From: Brachionus manjavacas
Lineage: Eukaryota > Rotifera > Eurotatoria > Ploima > Brachionidae
Length of the DNA: 64,000 nt
Direction: 5' to 3'
NCBI GenBank assembly: GCA_019054805.1
Contig: JAHQIY010000035.1
Coordinates: forward strand, 124,001-188,000
The notes under the pieces are model-generated. The model searched no databases, was not told the DNA's origin, and saw only the letters and a program-made list of their open reading frames with translations. Every line of letters begins with the position of its first letter. Within the stretch, counting starts at the first letter, position 1. The translations under genes and the position numbers were made by a program. Below are positions 1 through 11,500 of this stretch, piece by piece.

Positions 1-1104
1 TTAAGGTAAAAAATGTATTCATGAAATAAAAATCTTGCCAAATAATTGAATAAATAGCCTGATGTCAATTAGTGGTGAGCGTCCACTTTTTTAAAACAAT
101 CGTTTTGAAATTTTTTAATTTAAAATCACTTAGCAAAAATATGATCTATTTCAAAATTTAAAACACACATTAACCTTGTCCAAATAAGATGTTTTATTTA
201 ACTTGAATCAAAAGAAAGCACTGCCATAGTATACAAATATATATTTTGAAAGTGGATATATTTTGTATCAAGTGGTCCGCAAGTGTAATAGAAAATTTTT
301 TTTGCTGCCTAATTATTTGAAATTTGACCCAATAAATTCTAATTTTATTGAAATTTTATATTTGATTTCTCGATGCTCATTATTTTTCATTAAAATTATT
401 TTTCAATTAAATTATGCAACGAGGCTTATTTAGGGTGGCAAGCGTAAATCGTCTGCTTTTTGTCTCAACATGGTCAATTTATTTGAATATTTCTATTTAA
501 TCTATTCATTTATTCATCCAGCACACACCACTTGGGTGAAGAATCAAAAAAAAAAATTCAATCACTAAACTTTTTTAATGGAAAATTTTGCTAAATACAT
601 CTTTAAAATGAAACTGAAGGAAAATGTAATAACTTCCCACAGCAACTGAATTTACAAACAGGCTTATGAAATCTGGAATAAAAACTTATTTTTACTTTTT
701 TAGCCAAGTTTTAAAAAAAAATCATTAAACTAGTTTTTTTAATCCTTTACCAAAAGTTAACTAGTAAAGTTTAATTTTTTTTTCACATAAAATATTATTT
801 TTGTTTATTTAGAAATTTGTAAAAATTTAAATTTTACAAAAAAAACACAAAAATTCATTAATTATTTTTGGGTTATCACAATTTTTTCATTGAAAAATCT
901 TCCCATCACTCTCAGCTTTTTGAAAAGAGCATCTCATAGCTGCAAATTCGAAAGCAAGAGATCGCCTTTAGAAAAGTCTAGCTATGTCCTAAAGAATTCA
1001 CCCAGACTGTCTTATATGAATATACTTTGTATTATTTGCCAAGTCAGTTTACATCTTGCTGATACTGAAAAAAAATGATTTAAATAGAGACCTTTTGAAA
1101 ACGT
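1..1104. other. AT-rich stretch without recognisable gene
   Basis: Homopolymer-rich AT sequence. A weak open frame around 890-1078 sits directly before the mariner-type relic. It may be its decayed upstream part, but I could not match motifs in it. Confidence 0.4.
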
Positions 1105-1522
1105 GTGCTTTTACACCATGAAAAAATTCATGCATTAGGCAAAAAGTTACTGTCCACCATAAATGGTTACTTAAGTTTGAGCAGAAGATTGCTTCTCCTC
1201 ATCAATAAGTATCATTCAGACAACAAAATTTACATTCTTTCCCAACTTGGCGAGCTCTCATTACGCAGAAGCGTCATTAGACCTTGGTATTGAATAATCC
1301 TGTCTATTTGCCAGAAGCTAGACCTATTGAAGATACATTTTGGTCAAAATTGAAAGGGAGAGTCTAAGAAAATGGCTAGTAAGTGGAAACACTTCTTCAA
1401 TTGAGGCTCAGAATCGTGAAATCAGCCTAACGTCAAAACAGACCTTTATTAAAGCTGTCAAAAGTTCTCTTTCCAAATCACTTGGCCTTAGTCTTCATTC
1501 TTTAAAAATAAAGGATTTATGA
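1105..1522 (+). pseudogene. Decayed mariner/Tc1-superfamily transposase, catalytic region
   Basis: Shifting between plus frames recovers the C-terminal half of a DDE transposase. Near 1206 a YHSDNK stretch is followed by FFPNLASSHYA (about 1239-1271), and near 1297 by LPEARPIED and FWSKLKGRV. These correspond to the FWPDLASSHYA and PExRPIExFW landmarks around the second and third catalytic acids of mariner-type enzymes. The second Asp position reads Asn. The frame is broken by at least one indel near 1290 and by TAA and TAG codons near 1349-1373, so no intact protein is made. No terminal repeats were found around it. The superfamily is clear; the exact family is not. Confidence 0.75.
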
Positions 1523-2100
1523 CCTTTCGAAAAAAACCCGCAAACAAAAAGAGGTGATTTTATTTGAGATTAAAATGGCGTAGAAACTGCCAAATTTGTA
1601 ATCAGACATGTCCAAAGAAACAATTATAATTTAAGGGTCCATGCAAAGATGGTTACAAGAGAGCTAATTAAAAAATTTTCAAAGCAAAGCTTGATCAATG
1701 CAAAGAACTGCCACAGTCTTATGGTCCATCTCGACTTGCTCGAGTCGCAGTTATTCCTACTACTACAATACTCTTTTAATAAACACTTTAATATTGAAAT
1801 ATAATTATTATTTATTTTACAAAAATTAATCGCAAAAATTAAAATAAAACAAATTATCTAATTCAATAATCAAAATATCTAACTCTGTAACAAAAAAAAC
1901 TAAAAAAAAAAACTAAATTTTGAGCAAGCTTTATCGTAAACAAATTATCTTAATTAGTAACAAAATAAATGATTTTATATCAAATTGACATTTTTAGTGT
2001 CAATTTTTTTTAAACATTTAGTGCTCTTTTTTTACTTTTATCCTTGATTAAGAAGCAAAATGTCTCTAATATAAAAGTCAGAGTAAGAGAAATTTTTTAA
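1523..2100. other. AT-rich stretch with no supported gene
   Basis: Low-complexity AT sequence between the mariner relic and the first retrotransposon-type tail. Nothing else is visible. Confidence 0.3.
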
Positions 2101-2150
2101 TAGAGCTTTAGCTCGGCACAGATAAAACAAATAAATAATAATAATAATAA
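2101..2150 (+). repeat. Retroposon 3' tail, family A (copy 1)
   Basis: An AGAGCTTTAGCTCGG core with a short GAGC/GCTC hairpin is followed by CACAGATAAAACAAATAAATAAT and an AAT microsatellite. It is one of six copies of the same tail in this window (2313, 11121, 23353, 40181, 49110). Confidence 0.6.
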
Positions 2151-2312
2151 TTGTGTTACTCTCTATCAAAATTGATCTAATTTTAATTTTAATATTTATT
2201 TACTTTTTAACTTATATCATTTAAACTTTATTTTTTTCTTATTCTTTATTTTTGTTTTATTTTATTTAACTTTATTTTAATTTTTTAATTTTCTTTTTTT
2301 TTATTTTATTTA

Positions 2313-2369
2313 ATCTGAAGTAGCTTTATCTCGGTACAGATATACAAATAAGCAATAATAAATAATAAA
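2313..2369 (+). repeat. Retroposon 3' tail, family A (copy 2)
   Basis: CTGAAGTAGCTTTATCTCGGTACAGAT after a T-rich tract, followed by ACAAATAAG and AATAATAAATAA. It has the same layout as the other family A tails. Confidence 0.65.
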
Positions 2370-2492
2370 ATTGAGAAAAAGCTTAAGCAAGAGATCGCGG
2401 TTAGATTTTGAAGATTTTAAAGAACTTTTTAATAAAATTTGGATTGTTGAGCTTAATAAACAAAGTTGGTTAAAAAGCTGCTGTACCTGTTA

Positions 2493-3335
2493 CAGTCAAT
2501 CCTCCGTATAACGAGACCCTATATAACGAGAAACCCTTTATAACGAGCAACTTGGCTAGAACCGATTACGAGCTATAGAAAATGATATAAAAATTAATTC
2601 GATATAACGAAAACTTGATATAACGAGCTTATAATGAAATACCGCTTAATCATTTTCTTAAGAATAAAAACTTCCTATAACGAGCTTGAACAAAAGAAAT
2701 TTTTTCACACTTTTTATATAAAAAAAAAATAAAAACAAAACAATTAACTTATCTTCATGAATAACTATAAATCACCAGAAAACATTTCCTATCTAATTGT
2801 TTATAAAAAATGTCCAATCTTAATCAAAAAAAAAGAAAGTGTATTTCACTTGAAACAAAAGTTGAAATAATAAAAAAACATTGCGAACAAAAAATCGCTA
2901 CTTCAATTCTCGCAAAAGAGTATAGCGTCAACACATCGACCATTTCGACAATTCTCTCGTCTAAAGAAAAAATTTTAGAGCACTTTGAGAAGAACTTGTG
3001 CGGTGCAGAAAAAAAAAGAATCAAATTATCGAGTTTCGATGATGTCGATAAAGCCGTTTTGTTTTGGTTCGAACAAGTTCAAAAGTATAGCAACGTAACT
3101 GTGAGTGGAATCGAAATTCAACTACAAGCCTTAAAGTATGCGACAATGTTAGGCCATCGAGATTTTAATAATTTTGTATTTTTTTTCCTTTTTTATTTAT
3201 TTTTTTACCAATAAACATTTTGAAAAAAAAATTTTTTTTGCCCATCTTTTTCAATGCAATTTCGATATAACGAGTTTCGATTTAACGAGCAACGAAATTT
3301 TCGCCCAACTTGCTCGTTATATCGAGGATTGACTG
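2493..3335 (+). mobile_element. Tigger/pogo-type DNA transposon, internally deleted (843 bp)
   Basis: The ends are 23 bp inverted repeats (CAGTCAATCCTCCGTATAAC... at 2493; reverse complement CAGTCAATCCTCGATATAAC... ending at 3335) differing at two positions. A TA dinucleotide flanks each end (2491-2492 and 3336-3337), the target duplication expected of Tc1/mariner/pogo elements. The motif ATAACGAG recurs several times in the 5' subterminal 200 bp and again at the 3' end. The element keeps only the DNA-binding N-terminus of a transposase, so it cannot move itself. Confidence 0.92.
2810..3214 (+). pseudogene. Truncated Tigger/CENP-B-type transposase (DNA-binding N-terminus only)
   Basis: The 134-residue frame begins with a basic KKRKCISLETKVEII segment, followed by a pipsqueak-type helix-turn-helix (about residues 10-55; ILAKEYSVNTSTISTIL). 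The opening of a CENP-B-type second DNA-binding domain follows (about 60-125; VDKAVLFWFEQ). The frame then runs into AT-rich sequence and stops; the whole DDE catalytic domain, normally several hundred residues, is missing. The last ~12 hydrophobic residues are probably read-through of non-coding sequence past the deletion junction. It could still bind the element's own ends. Family assignment is firm from the HTH layout together with the terminal repeats. Confidence 0.85.
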
Positions 3336-3337
3336 TA

Positions 3338-4444
3338 TTCTTTTTCCAAAGAATTAATTTGTAAACACATCATTTTTTTTTAAATTCGTTTTAATTTATG
3401 TAATGTACCAATTCAAGTTAAGAATATTCCTTTACATTCCAAAATAAAAAGAGGTCGTATTCCAAAAGCCAAAGAATAATTTTTTTTTGCTTTTTGTAAT
3501 TTTATAAAATTTTTTTATTTTGTTAAAAAATAAATTTTTCTGTCTCAAACATGTTTTTCTTGTTACACAGTTAGCCACTAATAAAATAAAAAAAACTTTA
3601 TTTTTCTTGTCTAATTAATTAGCTATAGTGTTATTTTTATAATTTTTTTTGTTACACGAGTTATCTTTTTGTGTTTAACTACAGGACTGCTTTATTTGGG
3701 CGGGCACTGAGTCACTGGTCGGAGATCGGTCAAAGCTTTAGAGCATACAAACAAAAAAATAAATATAATTAGCGCAATATAGATTTTTGATTCAATGAAT
3801 TCAAAATTTTGATAAATAAGCATGTCAAATTTTTGGATTAATAAATAATTAAATTTGAAAAATTGCACCGAAATTCTTCTTTTTTTAAATAATTTATTAA
3901 ATTCAATTAAAATAAAAAAAATATTTTCTTTTTGAAGAAAACATCAAAAATATTCAAGTCTAGACTAAATTTTAAACATTAGAGAGAAAGAAAAAATTTG
4001 TTTCTAAATTCTAAGTTTAGGCAAAATTTATCAGAATAATTAAGCGACAAAAAAATGCAGAACATCCAAAAAAAAAGCTATTAGAGTCTATTTATGTGCA
4101 GTACTTTTCAGACATATCTAAAGGTTCATACAAAAAAAAAAGTGATAAAAATTTTCTAATCTTCGGAAGCTTTGAGAAACTCATCCAACACGAAAAAAAA
4201 AAAAAAAAGTTACAACACTTTTTGACCCAAAAAAAAAAAAAATCAAATAAAAAAGACATTAATTATGAGCCAGATTAGATCTAAATTGCTGCTAAAATAT
4301 TCAAAATTTAGAAGACCTCATTTAAATACCAAAATGAAAATGGTAAAGGAATTCTTTTGATTAATTTTTGTTTAACAACAAACATACGCAGCTAATCTAA
4401 GAGACTGTTTGTTGATCAAGTTCAAGCTAGATAATATTTGTGTG
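3338..4444. other. Non-coding AT-rich stretch downstream of the Tigger element
   Basis: Contains one family B retroposon tail (3683-3768). The rest is A- and T-tract sequence with short open frames of no recognisable content. Confidence 0.4.
3683..3768 (+). repeat. Retroposon 3' tail, family B (copy 1)
   Basis: GGACTGCTTTATTTGGGCGGGCACTGAGTCACTGGTCGGA-type sequence ending AGAGCATACAAACA, then AAAAAATAAATA. It matches the tail of the target-site-duplicated element at 22501-23025 (GGGCGTTGAGCAAGTGGTCG ... AGAGCATAATAAATAAATA). Confidence 0.6.
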
Positions 4445-5821
4445 TTAATTAGAGCCGATTTCGACTAACTCATTAGTGTTCAATTTGTTAACAACTTGTT
4501 CGGCAGATTGTTTTCCTTGCTTGAAAAATTCACTCTGCACTTGATCAAGGGTCTGGTCGCCGTTTAGCACTAATTTGGTGGTCGAGGTGGTCACAGTCGA
4601 CTGCTCCTCGATTTCCACATTGGTTTCGCCCTGTTGCTGACCGCTGGTCTCAGCGCCACCCTCATCCTGGTTGACAATCTCAACCGCCGCATTTATCACT
4701 TTGTTGACCACTTGCTCGGCTTGGCTGCTGATCTCCTCGCCACTCTGGGCCGCGCTTCGCTCTTCTTGCTCTTCAGCGCCCTCGTCCACAGTCTGACGCG
4801 TCTCATCCACAGTAGTGCTAGTACTGGTGAGAGTGGTGCCTGTTTTGACCGTTTTCGAATCGCCAGAAATATTCTTGATCAGGTCCTGGAAGCAAGGAGC
4901 CGGCTCGCTGCAAGGAACATCCGAAGCGATTATCTTGGTGATTTCGTTGAGTTGACCGCCGCTCAGCACCTGTTCAGTAACTGTCCTAGTCACTTTGACT
5001 GTGGTCTTTTCGGTCTCGTTCATTATGCCCTGGATGCCCGAGTTGGCATTGGCCAGTATGGTGCTGAGCATGGCGCCGGCCTCTGTGCCCTTGGCAGTCA
5101 AGAATCCAGTGGTCGAGTTGATCACTTTTTTGACCATGTCGGACTGGTCGCCGTACTGGCTCTCGAGCTCTTGCTCCAGCTCGTTCATGTTTTTTACTTT
5201 GGCCTCTTTGATCATGGCCGCTCCGGCGTCCAGCACACAGTTGATCAGCTCTTCGTTGCTTTTGCCCAGCGAGCTGAGCACTTGGCTTTTGATCTGCTGG
5301 AGCAGGTCTTGGCTCGAGTCGTCTGTGGCCGTCTCGGGCGTTTCGTGCATGGACGAGCTGGCAGTGGTGGTCTGGGTGCGATTTTGGTTCAGGTTTTTGA
5401 GCGAGTTTTGCAGGCTCTTGAACGCCTCGTCCCTCAAGTACTGGAGTAGCTCGTCGCCCTCTTTCTGCGTGTGCTTCACCACTGTCGTTTGGTACGTGGT
5501 CACCTCTTTTTTGGCCTCGTCGGACTCTGGCTGTGCGCCGGCCTCCGCAGCGTTGGCTTTTTCGGCCTCCTCCCTGTCAATGAAGTCGATGTCCTCTTTT
5601 TCGGCTTTGGCGCCCGTTTGCCCCTCACTCTTTTCCGCCTTCTCGTTCTCAACTGGCTTTTGGCCCTCTGACTCAGCGCCCTCCTGCTTCGCCTCGCTCT
5701 CCGCCGCCGCCGCCGCCACCACCGGCTCCTTTTTACTCTTTCGCTTCAAAAAAGGCTTTTTCTCCTTCTTGACTTGCTTGTCCTCGTCCACAGCATACTT
5801 TGAGTTCGCACAACCTCCCAT
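4445..5821 (-). CDS. Acylated, acidic AKAP-like anchoring protein (458 aa, single exon)
   Basis: No known family name is claimed. The protein begins MGGC: Gly2 and Cys4 form a classic dual myristoylation/palmitoylation site, and a lysine cluster (residues 16-31) would add membrane affinity. Residues 34-105 are Ala/Glu/Lys-rich and disordered. Three segments could form amphipathic helices of the PKA RII-anchoring type: 188-207, 366-385 (AEQVVNKVINAAVEIVNQ) and 438-450. The second fits the spacing of the AKAP12 RII helix well. The start is supported by an in-frame stop two codons upstream. GC content is much higher than in the flanks, with strongly G/C-ending codons, suggesting high expression. 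An SP17-type RIIa-domain exon lies 7.7 kb upstream on the same strand. The AKAP role is inferred from the helix pattern and N-terminus only. Confidence 0.8.
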   Translation of the reverse strand: MGGCANSKYAVDEDKQVKKEKKPFLKRKSKKEPVVAAAAAESEAKQEGAESEGQKPVENEKAEKSEGQTGAKAEKEDIDFIDREEAEKANAAEAGAQPESDEAKKEVTTYQTTVVKHTQKEGDELLQYLRDEAFKSLQNSLKNLNQNRTQTTTASSSMHETPETATDDSSQDLLQQIKSQVLSSLGKSNEELINCVLDAGAAMIKEAKVKNMNELEQELESQYGDQSDMVKKVINSTTGFLTAKGTEAGAMLSTILANANSGIQGIMNETEKTTVKVTRTVTEQVLSGGQLNEITKIIASDVPCSEPAPCFQDLIKNISGDSKTVKTGTTLTSTSTTVDETRQTVDEGAEEQEERSAAQSGEEISSQAEQVVNKVINAAVEIVNQDEGGAETSGQQQGETNVEIEEQSTVTTSTTKLVLNGDQTLDQVQSEFFKQGKQSAEQVVNKLNTNELVEIGSN

Positions 5822-8659
5822 GTTTCAAATCGGCAGCAAAAAAGTCACTAGCAAAATATTTCCAAGTCAAATTGAGTCAACTTTTTGTCTAAATTAAAAT
5901 AAAGCAAATATTGTTGATGTTGTTGTTTGTGTTGTTGTTGTATGCGTTCGCCGAGAGCTCACAAGAGAAGAAAAAGAATAGAAAGTTGGAAATGGACGCT
6001 GCTTGTTTATCAGCAGGTCCGAGATAATTCAAAAGCAGTGACCCTAGCGAATGACGCTTTTATCGCTGACAGCTTTTCGCTCTTTTTTTATCTGTCCACT
6101 TGAATTGTTGGCAGAAGAGAAACCAAACAACTAAACAACTTAGTAATAAACAAAATTGAGAGATGTGAAGAGCTTTTCACTTTGGGAGTGAATGTTAAAT
6201 CTGTCATGCAAATTATGCTTCTTATCACCAAACACTTCTTATCTGTTGATTTTTTCTTGCAAAATATTTATCATAAAAACATTTACCTTTCGAGCAAAAA
6301 AGCTTTCTTTTTTCTGTTACACTGGTTGGTATAGAAAATAAAAAATAATAAAAAATAATGAAAAAAAATGAAAAAAAATAAAAAATATTTTGAAAAAAAA
6401 ATTCTTGCCAAAATTGCTCCAAAATAATAATAATAAATTTTGCACATTAATCATCCGAATGCAAAGAGCCAAATGTTTGATCGTGTTCAACACAAAAAAG
6501 TATATCTACATTTAATAGGCACTCTTTAAGCTAGTGATTAATCTACAAACTTAAACGATAAAATAATCACACTCTCACTCTCAGACATTTTATGCCAGGC
6601 CCAACAATTTTTGTGTTCCGTACCTAAACTAATCGCAATTCGTTGCGTCACGCTGACCAAAGCCAAACGAGCTCTCCAAACCAAACACATTAGCTTCGCT
6701 TGATTTAAATAAATGCACAGACAGAGAGTTCCAACTCTTTTCACGCCTAAGATACGTAAATTAGATACACATTTTTCTTTCAACAGAGCGAAATTATCTG
6801 TGCTTAATTGAAAACATTAAGACAGAAAAGGTGGAGAGCGTGTCGAATTATTTAGGATTTCTGATCGTCTACTTTACTCGGATTTAAAATTAGAGCATTT
6901 CACAAATTATCAATAAAGTCTTTGGCACACAAAACACCAAAGCCTTAACATTGACCAAATTAAAAAAACTTTTTCTATTTAAATTTTACATAATGAGTTT
7001 TATGAAAATTAGAATTTTTTTTAATAAATAGAAAAAAATTTAAAAACTAAACTCAAACTAATTTAACCTTTTTCAAAATTTTTTTTTTATTTTTTTACAT
7101 TCCAACCGACTAAATTATTTCTTAAATAAATAAACTTTTTGTATTAACTACTGTAAAAAGCAAAACACTCCAAAATTTCTAATCACGGAATTAACTAGAA
7201 AATTTTCATTTAAAGATTTTTTTAAAGATGGTCTTCTGATGCTCGGATATGCCTCCGGAGGTTCTCTACCAAATTATTCTAAATAAATATTTCAATTCAT
7301 ATTGTAAAGAATGCCTTTGGCAAAGAAAGGTTTCTAATCAAAATTTACCCCAAAAGAGCTTTTTGAACACATTTTATTTGTATCTAAAGCAGAGATGAAA
7401 TAAAGTTTTTGCAGACAAATTCTAGAAAAAAAAAAAAAATTTTGAACATGATCACTTAGCTTCCTTCGATTTAATGACAATAATAAAATTGGCACTTAAA
7501 TTTACTTCATTTAAAACTAAGTCTTTTTTCAGCACATTCTTAATCAAACCTGCCATGATGTCTTTCTAAAATTTCCTTCCATAAATGCCACAAGAGCGAT
7601 CAGATAAAAAATGCATCATCACTCCTGCATTATTTTGTTATAAATAAAAAAAATTATTTAAGAAAAAAAACAACAACAAGTAAACAATCAGATGAATGAT
7701 GAGAAAAGTAATTTCAAATGAGTACTATTAACCCTAGCTGTGAAAACTAGACCAAAAATATTTTTATTTATTTTTATTAAAAATATTGTTTGGACTGAAA
7801 CCTGGGAATTTATTTGACTGCATTAACAAAGGAAAAATATTATTTTTTTAAAGTGCTGATGCAAAATAAAATAATATGATTTATTATGGATGAATAAAAA
7901 AAATTTATTTAAAAATTTTAAAAGATTACTTTTCACTGTTTAGAGCTGCTTCGAACAACTTTATTCAAATTTAATTTTTACCAAAGTTCTTCAGAATATT
8001 TTTTCTTTTAAATTTGAGAGGGACTTCTGTACTTTTTGTACTCTATCATAGTTTAAATTTTTTTTCCTTTTGGTACTTAGTGGTATTAAAAATTTTTTTT
8101 AATTAATTAATATTTTAAATATCGATTTTAAATTTAACTAATATTTTTCTGACCTCCAGCATACTCGAGTCCCTAAACCAGGACCGCGTATCATTTTTAA
8201 TATAATGATTAAAATTACCATTAATTACAAAAAGTACAAAAAGGAAAATGTTTTTTTAAAAGTTTAATCTCATAGTCTATCCATGAAATTTGACTGTGCA
8301 CCAAATTTTAAAATTTAACAAAAAAACGCGGACTTGTCCGACCTTTTTGAAAGAGTGAAAATAAAAAAAGATATTTAATCATTTAATTAAGATTTAGTTT
8401 AAAAAAAAAATAATTAAAAATGAATGCTAAAATAGATTAGTTTAGAAACTAAGAGTAAATGAAAATTTTGATCAAAATCAACTTGATGAATTTTCTTGTT
8501 GTAGTTCTAAGACTAGAAATACTTAGCACAAAATCTAATAAAAAAAAAAAACTCTTTGACAGATGCGAAAGATTCCATTTGCTCTCGGACTCGAACTAGC
8601 TCTAATTTCCTGTTTATGGCATCTTTTCAACATGCTTCAACATCTCTCGAATAAATATT

Positions 8660-8697
8660 TATCTTTAGCTATCTTTATCTATCTTTATCTATCTATT
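8660..8697. repeat. Simple repeat (ATCTTT/ATCT)n
   Basis: Tandem ATCTTTATCT units. Confidence 0.8.
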
Positions 8698-10054
8698 CGA
8701 TCAATCTTGAACTAAATTCCATGCTGTATTAACATTATTTATTTAGGATCTAGATAACTAATCTTCAAAGAGAAAAATTTGAATATAAATTAATTTTCAG
8801 CAACTTGCGTTAGCAGCAAAAAAATTGATTGATTTGCAGTGAGCTTTGATAAATGTGATTTTTATCAACGGCAATCAATCTTGGGCCTGTGGTCAACACC
8901 TGAACTGACTGGCCACAATCAAAGCCGAGCCGAATAGATCAACGATGGCTCGTTGTCGGCCTGGCGATCAGTACTAATTAGCATTTATAGTTGAGCTGTG
9001 GGTGACCAGCAAATATTTGCTCTAACAATCTGAAAAAGACTTTCAAATGTTGTCTTAAGAGTATTTGTTTAGCGCTGAAAAGTTCGGGTTAAGTATACAA
9101 GGCTGGCGCTTTTATCAAAAATTCTAATTACCCCCGAGCCAACATCCAAATTTAAAAAAAGAAAAAAGTAAATTAATGTTTTTTAATTACAAGTCGAAAA
9201 GCAAACTTGTTTGATCTGGTCTCGATAGCATGTAGTGGCTTTTAATTAAATGCACATGACTCTGTTTGTCTAAGCAAGCTCACCTATGATCACGAGAAAA
9301 ATCACGAAAGCGATTTTAATTAAAAGTGTCTCTTTGCTCAGAAAGCAGAAGAAGAAATTGAACCAAAGTGAACCAAATGAACTGATCGATAAGCAATTTA
9401 AATCAGGCATCTATCTTTTATGTTGAGAGAAAAAGAAAAGAGAATCCATTAATCATCCAAATATGTTGAGCACCTACAAATACTTCCGAATGATTTGATT
9501 ATTAATAATGGCTGTGTTCTTTTCTTGAGCTCTTTTCTACAAAATCTAAGCTCGTCGGCTCTCAGCCTGCGAGAAAAATCATTTCTGTAATCAATTGCTA
9601 ATTGATTTATTGAGCCTTGTAACCTGGCGCAAGCCCCGCTTCCAATTATCTAAGCTCCTATCTCATTTAACCTAGTTGTGTTCAAGTGGATTTTGTTGTT
9701 CTTGCTATAAAAAGCTCATGTTTTGAACGCTGCGCCTTTGTAGGCCGCCATTTTATTTCACAAAGCTAATTTATTGAAACACAAATGCGCTCATCATTTT
9801 AGCCTAAAACTACTTTCCTAACACTGATGCGCACTGATGACAATATCACTTTTTGGCTAATTAAATTTTAATCAAACTATCCGATGACGGATTATGACCG
9901 CGATTTGAGAATGCCCTAAAAAACATGTTACTCCAAACACAACACGTTTTGTCAAGTTCAAATTTCAATATTTGCTTTGAAAATTTGAAATTGTTTTCAA
10001 ACGTGATCAAATTGATTTAAAATAGCAAAAAAAATAAACCCAGCATTAAAAAAG

Positions 10055-10239
10055 AAAACTTATCGTTCTACTTATCTAGCCTTAATACTCCATTAAAATC
10101 TAATCTTCTTTATCTTATCTAATGTGAACAGCTTTATTACTAACATGGACTTTGATAGAGATTAAATGTATTGCGAAACTGAACGCGTTTGTCAAGACAA
10201 ACATTTGGACACCGCTCTTCTCAAATAAACGATTACTTT
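10055..10239 (+). repeat. Dispersed repeat unit, copy 1 of 3
   Basis: Starts AAAACTTATCG and runs through AATACTCCATTAAAATC and GTGAACAGCTTTATTAC to ACCGCTCTTCTCAAATAAA. It matches 10628-10786 almost base for base and 11333-11500 more loosely. Confidence 0.9.
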
Positions 10240-10439
10240 CTTTTTAACACAAATATCCCACAGTTGCGTTGAAAGAAAAAATAATGACCAAAGACTAGTA
10301 GATCTATGCATGACTAGCTACCTTAGTATAGGCGGAACTATGTTTCAGCACAAAGATATGCATAAACTGACAAAAGAAAATTTGAAATCATATTAATCAT
10401 TAAATGATCAACAAGAGATGAAGTTTTTTCTTAAATGAC

Positions 10440-10620
10440 ATCAGAGTCTATAGACGAGGCCGACATATTCCACCGTGATCACTATCTGGTAGGATCGTGT
10501 ATATAGAGTTGAAACAGAAGAAACAAGACATCGGACATCTAGCTGATCCCAAACGCAAAGCAGAATACAGCACAAAGCTTAGAAAGAACCTGCAAAAACT
10601 TGAATGCCGAGAGGAGAAGA
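10440..10620 (+). pseudogene. Non-LTR retrotransposon relic (end of endonuclease domain)
   Basis: Plus frames give DEADIFHRDHYLVGSCI, then after a one-base shift YIELKQKKQDIG and HLADPKRKAEYSTKLRKNL. This is the familiar 'RGADI..SDHHLV' end of an apurinic-type LINE endonuclease, followed by the linker leading to the reverse transcriptase. It lies between repeat copies 1 and 2. It is broken by a stop and a frameshift. Confidence 0.7.
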
Positions 10621-10627
10621 ATTTAGT

Positions 10628-10786
10628 CTTAATACTCCATTAAAATCTAATCTCCTTTATCTTATCTAATGTGAACAGCTTTATTACTAACATGGACTTT
10701 GATAGAGATTAAATGTATTGCGAAACCAAATGCGTTTGTCAAGACAAACATTTGGACACCGCTCTTCTCAAATAAAAATTACTTTT
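10628..10786 (+). repeat. Dispersed repeat unit, copy 2 of 3
   Basis: Near-identical to 10081-10239 at a constant 547 bp offset with only a few substitutions. Confidence 0.9.
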
Positions 10787-11120
10787 ACTATTAAAGATAA
10801 ATTAGAGTAAAGATATCCATGTGATACATTCTTAAATCAATTAACAACAATAACCCAGTCATTGAAAACTTTTTTTTTGCCAAATTAATTTTTCTTAAAT
10901 TAGTTTATTCAACATTTAATTTAAAATAAACTATTAAGCCGATTTCGAATCAAGATACCTCGCATATCCCACTCCACTTTACATTCTTCTCTTTTTCTTG
11001 AACAATTAAGCATTCAAAATTGTGTATCCTGTATCTTATTTTAGCTTTTTTTATTTTTTCTATTTTTTTACTTATTTTTTATTTGATTTTATTTAACTTT
11101 ATTTTACTTTAAATTTTTCT

Positions 11121-11170
11121 ATTCTGAAAGAGCATTAGCTCGGTTCAGAAAACAAACTTATAAATAAATT
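11121..11170 (+). repeat. Retroposon 3' tail, family A (copy 3)
   Basis: ATTCTGAAAGAGCATTAGCT, then CGGTTCAGAAAACAAAC and TATAAATAAA, preceded by the usual T-rich tract. Confidence 0.65.
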
Positions 11171-11332
11171 TAACTGTAGTATATTTATCATTTTTTTGCT
11201 AAAACAGATTTACAAACAAATAATAATAATTAACACAAATTAATTCAATAGCATATCTTTGATTTCTGTAAATCCATGGGTAAAATTTGACTTTTGGTGT
11301 AACAGCCCCGGAAAAAAATAGCATTAGAATAT

Positions 11333-11500
11333 AAAACTTATCGACTTACTTATCTAATCTAAATGCTCCATTAAATTCAAATTTTTTTTATCTAATCTAA
11401 TGTGAACAGCTTTATTACCAACATCGACTTGAATTCAAATTTAACTTATTGCGAAATGTTTTCTCCAAGACAAAATTTGTGTCACTACTAAAAGATTAAC
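11333..11500 (+). repeat. Dispersed repeat unit, copy 3 of 3 (diverged)
   Basis: Shares AAAACTTATCG, TACTTATCTA, GCTCCATTAAA and TCTAATGTGAACAGCTTTAT with copies 1 and 2, then diverges toward the 3' end. Confidence 0.7.

Noticed and set aside
4634..5897. Two long plus-strand open frames (about 270 and 300 codons) opposite the MGGC protein gene
   Set aside because: They lie wholly antisense to the coding sequence; its strong G/C-ending codons remove stops on the other strand. The translations are Leu/Ser-rich low-complexity strings with no motif.
6538..6783. 81-codon minus-strand frame
   Set aside because: No motif, no splice or homology support, and composition like surrounding non-coding DNA.
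10055..10786. Repeat copies 1 and 2 as LTRs of a small retroelement
   Set aside because: No TG...CA ends, no target duplication, a third diverged copy lies outside, and the interior is LINE endonuclease.
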